A stretch of DNA of 64,000 nt from Augochlora pura (lineage: Eukaryota; Arthropoda; Insecta; Hymenoptera; Halictidae): NCBI RefSeq assembly GCF_028453695.1, contig NC_135782.1, positions 16,858,190 to 16,922,189 of the forward strand, given 5' to 3'. The notes under the pieces are model-generated. The model had not been told where the DNA came from, did no database searches, and saw nothing but the letters and a program-made list of their open reading frames with translations. Numbering within the stretch: position 1 is the first letter of the stretch; each line of letters starts with the position of its first letter. Both the position numbers and the translations under genes were made by a program. Shown here in pieces: positions 10,901 through 22,900 of this stretch.

Positions 10901-13900
10901 TTATCCGCCTTCCAAAGTTCCGTCAGTTTCCTGCAGCCTTGGTTGTCCGTCCTACCGTTTTCTTCAAGAGAGCGTCTCCCTCTTTTCCTCCTTTCCATTC
11001 CTGGAGTTTCCTCAATCTTTCTCTCTATACTTTCTGCTCCCCCTGTCTCTTTGCCTAACCCTCCTTCCTCCTTTCTATCTGTTATCCCTTCCCGGCTCTG
11101 ATCCAGAGCCGATCCGTTCACTTCCCTTACCTTTTCCATTTTCCCTTCAACCACCAGGTTATACTTTACCGAAGGCGTATTGCTTTACCTTTATGCCTCT
11201 TCCTTATCGATTTTTTTGGCCAATCTACCTTATCTACTTACTAAACTATACTATACTTATTAAACTATACTATACTTACTAAACTATACTATACTTATTA
11301 AACTATACTATACTTACTAAACTATACTATGCATACTATACTATACTATGATTACTAAACTATACTATATTTACCACACTATACTATATTTACCAAACTA
11401 TACTATGCTTACTAAACTATACTATACTTACCAAACTATACTATACTCTTCTAGAAAAGCAACCACAGCGTACATCTCACTGAAACCTAGCGAGCACCTT
11501 AATTCTGATTACTCGAACACGCGTCGTGCCGGAAAGTTTCCAGCGTCGCTTTTAATTGTCCCGGGAGGAAGGGGTGAAGGGTAGGGTGCAACGTGTCCAT
11601 GCTCTCGAGCCTTCCGGGGATGGCTTCTGCGACGACGAGGACGTAGAAAGTTGGCAAGAAGCGTGCCCGCTTATCTTGCCGCGTCCGTTGCTCCTCTTCT
11701 TGCTTCTTTCTTCGCGCGAATGCCACTTGTTCTTCGTTAACTACGTACGCGAAAGTTCCGCGGCGCGCGCGGCCGAATAACTTTTGTATCGCGCCGCGAT
11801 GAATATGAATGTCCGCGGGCACAAAGAGGACACCCCCGGCTTGTTAGGCCGGGGGTTTGCATTCATTCGGGTCCCTCCGTTTTCGCCCGACCGGCAACGA
11901 TACCCTTTTTTTTTGTACGCGGCGACAAATCGAGAGAAAGAGAGAGAGAGAGACGAGAACTTGCTTCGCGGCGACTCGCAATACGCCCCAAGCGGATTCG
12001 ACTGCCACCCTCTTCCGTAGACGGTGCTTCGTCGTCGCTGTAGAATATTCGCGATTATATTCGGCTCTGACGGGTCTCGAAATTTTTATTTAAATATTGT
12101 TGGAATTGTAAGGGTTGTAAGGGAAATTGGTGAAATTTTTTATTTTTATTTGAGGTTATGTTGCGGTAAAAATTGTCACATTTCTTGGGAGTTTTGATCA
12201 TTAAATTTGGAGATTAATATAATAGAATTTCTGAGTGTAATAATGAATCAAAATATATAGATATAGAGTTATACAAATTTTAGATATAGTATAATAAATT
12301 ATCTGCAAGTAATATAGGAAGATATCTAGGTATAATGTAATACAAATTTTGGATGTAGTATAATAAATCATCTTGATAAAAGATAATAGAGATAGATTTT
12401 AAATGAGATTTTAGCTGTAGTGCAATAAAAATTCTAACTATAATATAATAAAAATTCTATCTGTTATAAAATTCTAATTATTTTATCTATAATAAAATAA
12501 AGAATCATAAACTACATAAATAATGTCATACAATCCACTACATAACACTGCAATATATTAAATATTACATAAATACCCAGAATTTTAAATCAACCACAAT
12601 ACTTAAAATTACCATTTTCCTCTTACTTACCAAAATTAAAAAAATATATTATCATCTAACCAACATTTCTAATAATTCTGCCAATTAACTATCGTTCTAT
12701 GAACCTATTCGAAATGATCGTCAATAGCCATTTCGGTGAAAGGAATATCAGATCGTATTATCCACGGCTGGCACCCGAGACGTCGGATCACCTCGCGCGC
12801 CAGCGATTATGGGATCCGCGACACGTCGAAACGACGTTAATGTTTGAGGAACGGTTTAATTAGCAAATTCAATATGCGAAGAATAACCTTATTAATAAGA
12901 CCGTAGACGCGCGCGAGTCTCTCCACGCTCTGGAGTCATCGAATTCGTGGAGCCGGCGTCAGGAAATTGTGACCGCTCAATTAGTAATCAATTATCGAAC
13001 GATCCGGGATTCAATTACGATTTCGCAACGCCGGTAACCAATCCCCGCGACGTTCGATTATTCAAGAACGATGTTTTATTAATACTTCGTAGCGGCTTAC
13101 CTAGCGGCGGCGGTTATATATCTCACGGTGCTTAAAAAATTGATGGGGAGACATTGAACGCGCGCTCACAATCGTCATCGGGAATTCATTGACGTTAATA
13201 GAGCTCCGTGTCCGTGTTCATAGAATTTTTTATTCGGTTCGATTGTTTGCAGAATTAAATCAGGTATGAATCAATTCTTGCTCGAGTAACAAATGATATC
13301 TCGTTACCGTGAATTTTTAATTCATTTTAAATATCGTGGTAATCAAAAATTGTAGGACTTAATAAAATATTGAATATAATGTAATATTGTATAATATAGT
13401 GTCCTCAATAATTTATGTAGTTTCTGATTTTTTCTTTCAATATTACTGATATTATAAAGACCTTTCTATATAATAATGAGACATAACCTTACATATAGTG
13501 CTAGATTGAGGTCACCAAATTATTCTCCGGCTTAATAAAACCTCCACCACCATAAAATATAATATAAATTACCATCCTACATAATTTATATATTTTCTAA
13601 ATTTTTCTTCAACAACCCCCAATATAAAAATAACCCATTCTATAAAATAACCCTAAAAATGCATCACAAAAATATCATGAACCCCTCTGTACCTAACCAG
13701 CTACAATAAAAATTGTAACATTTTTAAACAACTCCAGTCTCAGCATAATTATAAAAAAACAGCATTTAGAACAATTTGCAGACGCAGAAAATTTTTAAGC
13801 GCGCCTGGTTTCCGTCAATTTCTGTCGTTCGTTCTTGATAGTACTCCGCGGAACGTGGATGAGTATCGTAGGCGCGATATTAGCTATTTATAGGGGGCAA

Positions 13901-16900
13901 AAGCTCGGGTAAAAGTCGTCGGCTCCGAGCGTAGAAAGAAAGAGAGCGAGATATGAAGTGGCCGTAGCGAGGCGAGCCAAGTCGAGCAGCATAAAACGCG
14001 TTTTTCTGTGGGCTGCACCTCAAAAGGAGCCTCCTACCCATTTGAACGCAACGCGCTGGCGGAGAGAAGAGCGGCCCGCGTACCCGGAGGATAATTATCA
14101 TCGTCTCCTCTTCGCGTTCCGAGAAACGGGACGCGGAGACCCGCCCGGGGAAAAACTGGCCAACGGTGAGAAAGAGAGAGAGCGAGAGAGAGAGAGAGAG
14201 AGAGAGACGGGTCCCTTAGGCACACGACCACGTTTGTTCGCGGTGAACTCGCGAAAACACAACGGACCACGTTTTCCCATAGAGCACACTGGGTTCGAGA
14301 GACGTTTCTACGTTTTATACTCTTTAGAGAGTAGGGGAAGTAAGTGAGGAGATACTACTGGGAGACTTTCGAAACTTTGATCGAACTACTTTCCGGTACC
14401 TTTGACGATGCTATTGGTGAACGTCGAATTTTTTGCGAAGGAGATATTAGGTGTTTTAACTCCACACTTAGCAGATTTGTTAAGTATTGTTTCGAGAATG
14501 AACTCAAATTTTCTTGAATAGAAATATTATTTTTTGTTGAAGTTATGGTAGTAGGAGTGAGAGTCCTTGGTCTGACGCTATGACTCTAGAGCCAAACTTT
14601 GCGAATTTTTTGTGAAAAATGTAATGGATATTTTAATTCTACACTTGGCAGATTTGTTAAACAATATTCGATGAATGAAATCAAATTTACCTGAGCAATA
14701 ATAATAATGTTTGCTAAACTTATGGCGTCGGCAGTAAGACCCCTAGTTTAAAGCTGAGAAAGTTAAGGTGAGAAAGAGAGAAAAGGAGATGCAAGACGCA
14801 AAAGAGGGAGAAAACGAGAAAGGGATAGCAGGAATAAGAAAAAGAAAGGAGGGGAAAGGTTGGCTCGGGTTGCAGCCGCGGGGTGTCCGCAGGACCGAGC
14901 ACAGTCCCGAGAAAATTGCGATTCTTTTTTCGCGGGTCTTCTGCTATAAGCTCCGGCCACGCCGCCGGATTCTCCCACGCGGTTCTGCGAAATTATCGAT
15001 GTCAAGATTACCGGGAAGGACGGACCTCCGGTTTATTGTTTTGCGGTCGAATATACCGAACGCCCACGGCCGTCCAACGAGATTTAGGCGAGGCAATAGT
15101 TTTGCGTTTACGATTCACCCCGTGACTCCCGGGACCACCCTCGGGCCACTTTTCTCACTTGAACCATTGTGAAAAATTTCGCGTATTGTCTTTATTTATT
15201 CCCTTTTCTAGATTTTAATAAAAGAAAAATTAAATTAAATTTCGACAACAGAAAAATTCAATCAGATTTCGCTTTTGAAGAAATTCAATTTTCTTTCGAT
15301 TTGGAAGAAATTAATAATATTAATATTTATTAAAAATTCCATAGATTCCTTATCACGAGTTCAACTTGTTATTACAGAGAAAAGGGTTAATCGCCATGCT
15401 GCAGTATTCGTCATCGCGTTAGAGAAGAGCAGCCAGCAAGAGACAACCGCGCTCGGTTCTTATTCTATTAGACGGAAAACTTGGAAACGGAATCATACGT
15501 GTGCATATTGCAATGAGGTGGGCGCGCACCGGCGGTGGCTGGCTTTTGTATTCGCGCGGAACCGTTGCCACGGCAATTTGCTGTTAGAGGTTGTCGAACA
15601 ACGTTTCACACGTCACGTTAACTCGATTCCCTCCGCGCGCGTCTCCTTGTTCTTATTCGGTCCGCTTAAAAATTACTATCGAAACGTGCCACGACAACGT
15701 CACTGTCAATTTGCGGATCCCCGGCGTCGGGCGCGCCTAAGTGCATTCGTCAATAAAATGCGGCCGAACGATACGCCGGGCTCCGCTTTCGCATCGAACT
15801 GTACCGAACAAATGCTATCAAAATTACTAGCTGTTTTTGTCATAATTTGTTCCACAAGTTTATCCACGAACCGTGTTAATTTTATATATTTATATTATAA
15901 TTTTATATTTTTTTATTTGTTTATATTTATTCGTTATATTCGATAGATATTTTATATGGTTGTTTAAGGTATTTAGTTATTATTTTTATTTTTATTTATG
16001 TGAATAGTTAGAGTATTTAGTCAAGAGTTGTACTTGAATTTTTTTTTTTAAATAGGACATATTTATTTAAGAATTTATTTTTTAATGCTAGTTCATTTTT
16101 TAATATTTTGTTAATTTTATATGGAAGTCAATATAATGTAGATTTAATTTAGGTACTGAAAAATTTATTATAATTTGACTAGGTATCTTGGTATATAGAA
16201 AAATAAGGTAGAATAGTCTAAGGAGTGGGGGTAACTCACGCGACACTACAGTAGAGTGGGGAGCGTCACGTGTCCTACCACAATTAAATGCCCAATTAAA
16301 ATTTGACTAAATCTATTAATTTTCGTTAGAGTTATTCCATTATCTCTCGCCGTGTTTCCCTCTCGCAGAGTCGCGTTGCGGCGATCCCCCCCCCCCCCCC
16401 CCCCCCCCACCGGGCTGGCATTCGGCAAGTTTTGAGAAAGCATTAACGAAATTCCTGGCGCGTGCACGGCCGACAGCATTCCCGCGCCCTTGTCCGTGTC
16501 TGATTCGTTTCATCTCCGCGTTTCGACGTGAGGGGTGGGTGGGGTGGGGAGAAAGCAATCTCTCTGCAGCTGTGATTCATACGGGCATTCAGCGAGATCA
16601 GACACGGGGGCGCAGATATGAAGTGTATCAAAGAGGTCCGGTTAGAACCGAAAGCGATTATTCATGGTTACAACCACTAAAACAGTAACTTTGCTGCGCC
16701 TCGACGGGCTGCCGGGCACTGCCTTTTCCGCTGTTGCAACGTTCGTCGGATTAATTCCGGGATACTCTTCGTTCTGCGGATCGATATAACTGCGAACTAA
16801 ACTGTAGCAAGATTTCTGGGATATATGTAAATAATGTTGCGATGGTGTAACGAAGCCGGGGAATGCGAGCGAATGCTAGGAGGTTGATTCCAGGCCAATA

Positions 16901-19900
16901 GTTGGGAATTTTTTCCGAGGAATGTGTTGGGTATTTTAATTCCAGATTTGGCAGATTTATTTAATGATGTTTGAAGAATGAACTCAAATTTTTTTTAATA
17001 GCAATATTAATTTTTATTGAAGTTGTGGTACTAGGAGTAAGAGTCCTTAGTCTGACGCTATGAATCTAGAGTCAATCTTTGAGAATTTTTTGTGGAGACG
17101 GTACAGGGTGTTTTAATTCCACACTTCGCAGATTTATTAAACAATACTCGAAGAATGAAATAAAATTTTCCCAAGTAGCTAATTGTAAATCATGGCACAC
17201 TGCGTAATGAAAAGGCTAGCTCGCCGATTGACTTCTAAAAATATTAACTTTATCGAAGAAACCATGGGGCATCATTAATTAACCAATTATTTAATTAAAT
17301 TCCAGGTCCACCTGCCGATGAACGAGGACACGCTGCACGCGTGCCGAATCGTCAAGATGCCGAACATTCATCGCAAACACCACGTCGTGAAGGTACGTTC
17401 CCCTAACCTAGTGACTTCCCTTAGCGTCTCTCCTCGTGGCGTCTCTTCCCCTTAGCGTCTCGGCCCACGCATTCAGCCCATCGAGACTTGATTAAACCGA
17501 GAATGTAGGTACAGATTCCCGTTGGCATGGGAGCAATCAAGACCACCGTAACTTGCACCTTCCCTAGTGGAAGTCCTGGCGAGTCGTTTCTTCACTGAGT
17601 TTACAACAAACTCCTCTAGAACCGTCAAGTAATAGCCTGTCGCGTTATTTGTACTAGAGATGTTTCAATTCCAAAACATTATAAATTTAATAATAAAACT
17701 TATTTTATTTTATTGTGTTCCATAAATGGTGAGATTTTAGGAGATGATTTCTGAGACGATTTGAAGCAACTTTCTCCTTTGCAGAAATCTTCTACAATGC
17801 CTCGTTACCGAGATAATAATTATAAACCGTAGTGTAATTAGTCAACGCCTCAAGCCCCGCCCTCGGACTTCTATTGGTTCGTCGTCTTTCACTTATAACT
17901 CCTTAACGGAGCCACGTAGACAATTTTTGAAAAGGAAAAAGTTGCTTAGAATTACGCCAGCTACCTCTTCGTCCTCGCAGAAAAAAATCCACGTGTATCT
18001 GTACTTCTAAAACACCCTATGCATTAAGAAAGGTCTATTTATTCGGTAGATTATTCAAGACAGAGCCTAAAACTCCTTATGGGATCGCATCCCAGTCTCT
18101 CTCACTTGGAGAACACTCGCTACGATGAGATTAGCTCCGAGATGCCGATAGCCTCGCCGTTCGAGGCACATCCGTCCCCTCAGTCGCCTAATCGTTAAAA
18201 ATTCCAGCACGGTGATTCACGACACGATACACGCGATTGAATTAACTTCTTGCGGGCCTGGTTTCTTCCGCGTTCGACGGGACCGGCGACGTAACTGTAC
18301 GTGTTCCGCTGCTTCTATTGCAGTACGAGCCGGTGATACAGCCGGGCAGCCATCATTTCCTGCATCACATGACGCTGTACGAGTGTCGCGGGGACCCGGC
18401 AGAACTCGAGTCAGCCGCGTCGACTTCCGGCAGCCTATGCTATCAGCCGTCCTCGCAGCCGTCCTTTCAGTGCACCACCATCGCGGCCATCTGGAGCCTT
18501 GGATCCGAGGTGAGTTCAATCGATCTGTAAACTGTCCCCTTGAATTGGGATCAAGTGTACAGCAACTGGGTTAGGTCTAGGTGGGTGGTAGGTCAAGGTT
18601 AGGTCCCCAGTTTCGACAGAAATGTCTCCGAAACTCAAACGGAAAAATATTTATTTATCGCGAAGTGATCGTCATCCGTGCATCACTGTGACTTTAATAT
18701 ATATTATAAGATTGTATGAAACACATAATTTTATTTAAAAAAGCCCAAGGGATGCTGTAATATTTTTTTCGATTTTTTAAAGACGCTACTTTTTGAAGGA
18801 AGCATATTCAAAATATCAGAATTCATTTATTTTTCGACGTTGTAAAAATCATTTTTGCAATGAGGCAGAAATTTATTTAAAAAGACTGATCTTTTCCTAA
18901 TGGAATAAAAAAAATTGCATCTCGGTATGTCTAATACTTTTTAAGATAAAAATTCCTAAGTATCACCCACTTTCGCAAAACTATTCAGAAAATTCGACGT
19001 CCTGTATTTTTTAAACAAATTCGTAACTGGAAAAACTATGGACCTAGGCTTGTTAATAAAAATATAGTACATACTATAGAGTTATGAGAGTCCCCCTCTA
19101 TGGGCCACTTCGACCTATCCTCGCATAGGACGTCGCCGTATTTAATCAAGCGGCCCCGTGCAAAATAAGCAGCCTACCGTCGGGGACCGCTGCTCCGATT
19201 AAGAAACGGGTTTGCGGTGCAGCGTATGCATTGGTATGCATTACAGAAAACCCAGAATTATCGCGCGCGGCAACGCATCTCCTACCCCGCCGTCGCTCGT
19301 GTCTCTTACGGTCGTCCACATGACGGCGACGGATTAACATTCGCGGACAGTGATTTATCTCCGTATAATTACTCACGTAACCGATTCGGATCACGATCCT
19401 ATCTGTAGCATGATTTGCGACGCCAATTACGTCGTGTACGGTTACAATATTTTCAGCGATTAGCGGTGCCGCGCGGTCGCCACACGGCCGCCGCAACATT
19501 ATAGACTGCGAGCGCCGCAACGCCGACGATATTCTACAGCCGCGTCCGTCGTTTCGCCGGATCTTCGCTGCCAGGTTTTAAGGTTTAACCCCTTGGGCAC
19601 GAAAACTCTGTATGCCGTGACATTTTCGCTATATGAATTGCCACGACGAAAATAGATATTTATATACAATTTTGTTATTTATACCAGTCGTCGCATGGAC
19701 GCCGGATAAATTTGGCACTGGTAACGAAAGGGTTAATTGTTAATAAACAGTAATCCGATCGCGAGCGCCAGACAGAAGTTACTGAAGAAATAACGTCTGT
19801 AATACAATGCCGTGGAGACCGTCGACGTTGCGGCTATGACGGCGGAGAGGATCGGTCGACGACCTGATTAGCTCAATTGGAAGAGTCAAGCTAAGAGGCT

Positions 19901-22900
19901 CGCATCCAAAGTGGGCCATGCGGTGGCCACTTATGCACTTAGCAGTCTCTCATTGCCCCTATTCTCTCCGGCGAGCAATAAATCATCGTGCCGAGAGTCT
20001 TGCGTATAAGATATGGACGCTTTGAAGATGTCCACTTCGTCCAAATTAGTTCTGAACTTATATGTCCTAGAATGGACGTTTTTAGGACGTCTTAGTTTTG
20101 ACGTATGTCTAAATTGAGAGGTTGTTCAATTTGGGAGGTATTTGAGACGTATTATATCAGATTGTAAAAGGATGAGTGACAGGACGATTTTAGGACGTTC
20201 CTCAGACGTTCCTAGAACGTTTCTAAGAAGTTTAGGGGATGTTTTAAGGATGTACGTAGGACATTTGAGACGTCTTAAAGTTGTCCATGAGAATGACTTT
20301 AATAAGTCTTTTAGAAATTTAAGGATGTCTTCATTTATAGTATAGGACGTTTCTAGGACGATTTTAGGACATTCGAGACGTTCATAGACACCCATAAGAC
20401 GTCCATAACGATAGTACATTAAAAGGACGTACATTTCTAAAGGCCGTCTTGATAAGATCCTGATTTATAACACAGGACGTTTCTACGACGTTTTTAAGAC
20501 ATTCAAGACGTCTGTAGACATCCATCAGACGACTCAAAGACGTCTGTAAGATGTCCATAAGATGTCCACAACGATGGTATTTTAAATTTCTAAAGGACGT
20601 CTTGATAAGATTTTAATTAGTAGGACAGGACGTTTCTAGGACGTTTTTAAGACATTCGAGACGTCTTATCGTTCTGCTCCATTTTATTCCAGGGTTTCAA
20701 TTATCCGCTGGAGGCCGGATACCCGTTAGACCCGCACGACGGACCGCGTTATTATATGCTGGAGACGCATTACACGAATCCCGAGCTCGAGGTGGACATC
20801 AACGACAGCTCCGGCCTGCGTTTGCATTACACGGACAGACTGCGCACTCACGACGCCGGTATTCTGAGCGTCGGAATCGACCCGAATTGGAGGCACACCA
20901 TACCGCCCGGCCAGCCCGAAGTCGTCTCCGAAGGTCATTGCATCTCGGACTGTACAGGGCAGACCATTCCCAACAACGGCATCAACATATTCGCCGTCGT
21001 CATGCATACTCATCAACTCGGCAGGAAGGTCCGATTGCGTCAGATAAGGTCCGGAGAGGAACTGCCACCCATTGCGTCTGACACCAATTACGATCCAACC
21101 TATCAGGAGTATCGGAAGCTGCAGAAGCCCGTCAGGGTCTATCCGGTGAGTAGTGCCTGGCCGGGAGGAGTTTCGAGGGCGCGTCCTACCTCTGTATTTC
21201 ATTAGATGGTAATTTAATGACGCCAGCGAGGAACCGAGCGATAAGGGATTCATTTGCACACGATCGCCTCGATCATTGGACGTCGCTCCGGTTACCAGCT
21301 GACGTTTTTATGTATTCTTCTCTCCGGGCGTTATTTTAGGGCTGGCTTTTATGGATATGACGTTGTTTGATCATGGCGGATGAATCTACTTAAATATAGG
21401 ATGATTTTCGGGAATTTTTTACACGGGATTTATAGGACATTTTAATTCCAGACTTGGCAAATTTGTTAAACAATGTTCAAAGAATGAACCTAAATTTTCT
21501 TAACCAGTAATAATAATTTTTATAAAAATGACGATATTAGTAATAAAAGTCCTTGGCTCAGGGCTCTCATTCTAGACCAAACTTTTGGAATTTATTACAA
21601 CGGACATGCACGGTATTTTAATTCGAAACTCTGCAAATTTCTTAAACAATACTCGAAGAATCAGCTGAAATTTTTTCACGCCGTACTAAAAATCGCTACA
21701 AGATCTACAGCAATAGTTATCGAAGCGTGCGCCCGGCGATTACAGCGATGTTCTCGTCGAACGAATTCGGACAAGTTGCTTATTTTCGAGCGGTCCGGGA
21801 GAAGCGGTAAGGGAGCCTGAAATACGATCTCGTGGCTGTCGGATGTTCCGATAAATTACGGCGGTAGCGAGGGGGGCGTAAAAATTGATTGAAAATCGTC
21901 CGGCTCGTAAAGCACCGCGCAGTGACCGTGGGCTTTTGTGTTTGGTTTCAGGGCGATCATCTGATAACGGAGTGCACGTACTCGACCGAGTCGAGGAAGG
22001 CGATCACGCTGGGCGGTTTGACAATGCGACACGAGACCTGCCTGGTGTCCACGCTTTATTATCCGCGCATCGAACTATCGCTCTGCTACTCGCTGCCTTC
22101 GTTACCGACGGTCCTGCAGAGTCTGGGGATCCAGAAGCTGCAACAGTGAGTATATATATATATATATATACATACAACGCCTGTCAAAATGTTTACGTCG
22201 GAGGGTGTCCCCCGTTCCACGGATTAATGGCGGTCATTAATGGCGGATTCTGGTCCAAAGTCCGTTTGATATTAATTAACACGGGTCGTTGATACCGCCA
22301 CTAATGATCAATCCTGCTCTGCTCGTTTCTATGGCCCTGGCCTGGCCAGACGTTCGCTCCTTTTACTCTGATTACTTTAAATTGGCAATTAGGGACGACG
22401 ATCGGTCGCGCGTCACGACCGCACGACCCGCCCCGCCACGCCCCCCGCCGTTTGCCGAACGGGTGGCTCGCGCAGCGCTCATGTTGCGCCGGACACATCG
22501 TTCATTGCATTATGTAACGCTACGCGTGTCACGAAGACGTTTCCCGCGCGACGTGTCGCGAACTTTAATGCGCCCGAACATCCTGTTTCGCTAAACACAA
22601 CCGGCGCCCTGTCCGCCGACCCGGCTCTGAATTACTGTTATTACCGCCCTGCTAATATCGGCAGGTCGTTGCCAGTCCGCTCGTTAACCGCGACAGACAT
22701 CATCGTCATCTTTGCAGCGACAACCCTCATTGTTGCGCCGTTAATTGGCCGTAATACAATTCCCGCGGAGCCCGCAAATTGTGATCGCCTGCCGCGATTC
22801 TTCGTAACGTAATTATGCCCGCGGTGCAATTTTCGCTGAGCGATCCGGGTGGATAAAGTAAACAGCTGCTTTCGGAATTAATGTAGTCTCGCAACAGGCG

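Larger units (their letters stand above)
6520..11234 (-). mobile_element. Non-LTR retrotransposon (LINE), two intact ORFs, antisense in intron
   Basis: This 4.7-kb element reads right to left: a short 5' leader, ORF1 (11139-9982), ORF2 (10036-6683) overlapping by 55 bp, and a 3' region of about 160 bp ending in an AT-rich TATTA-type tail. Both frames lack stops or frameshifts over their full length. It is flanked by a candidate 16-bp duplication. The apurinic-type endonuclease plus reverse transcriptase and a C-terminal zinc knuckle place it among APE-type LINEs. ORF1 has a coiled coil and no CCHC fingers. I cannot fix the clade without a search. The leader is short, so slight 5' truncation is possible. 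Confidence 0.92.

Noticed and set aside
6571..11282. Several long plus-strand frames (for example 8370-9167 and 9543-10202)
   Set aside because: They are antisense shadows of the purine-rich LINE ORFs and read as Ser/Leu/Phe/Pro low complexity.
19866..19910. tRNA-like A box (TTAGCTCAATTGG) followed by GGCTCGCATCC
   Set aside because: The two boxes are far too close for a tRNA and no acceptor or anticodon stem forms; at best a chance match or a tRNA-derived fragment.
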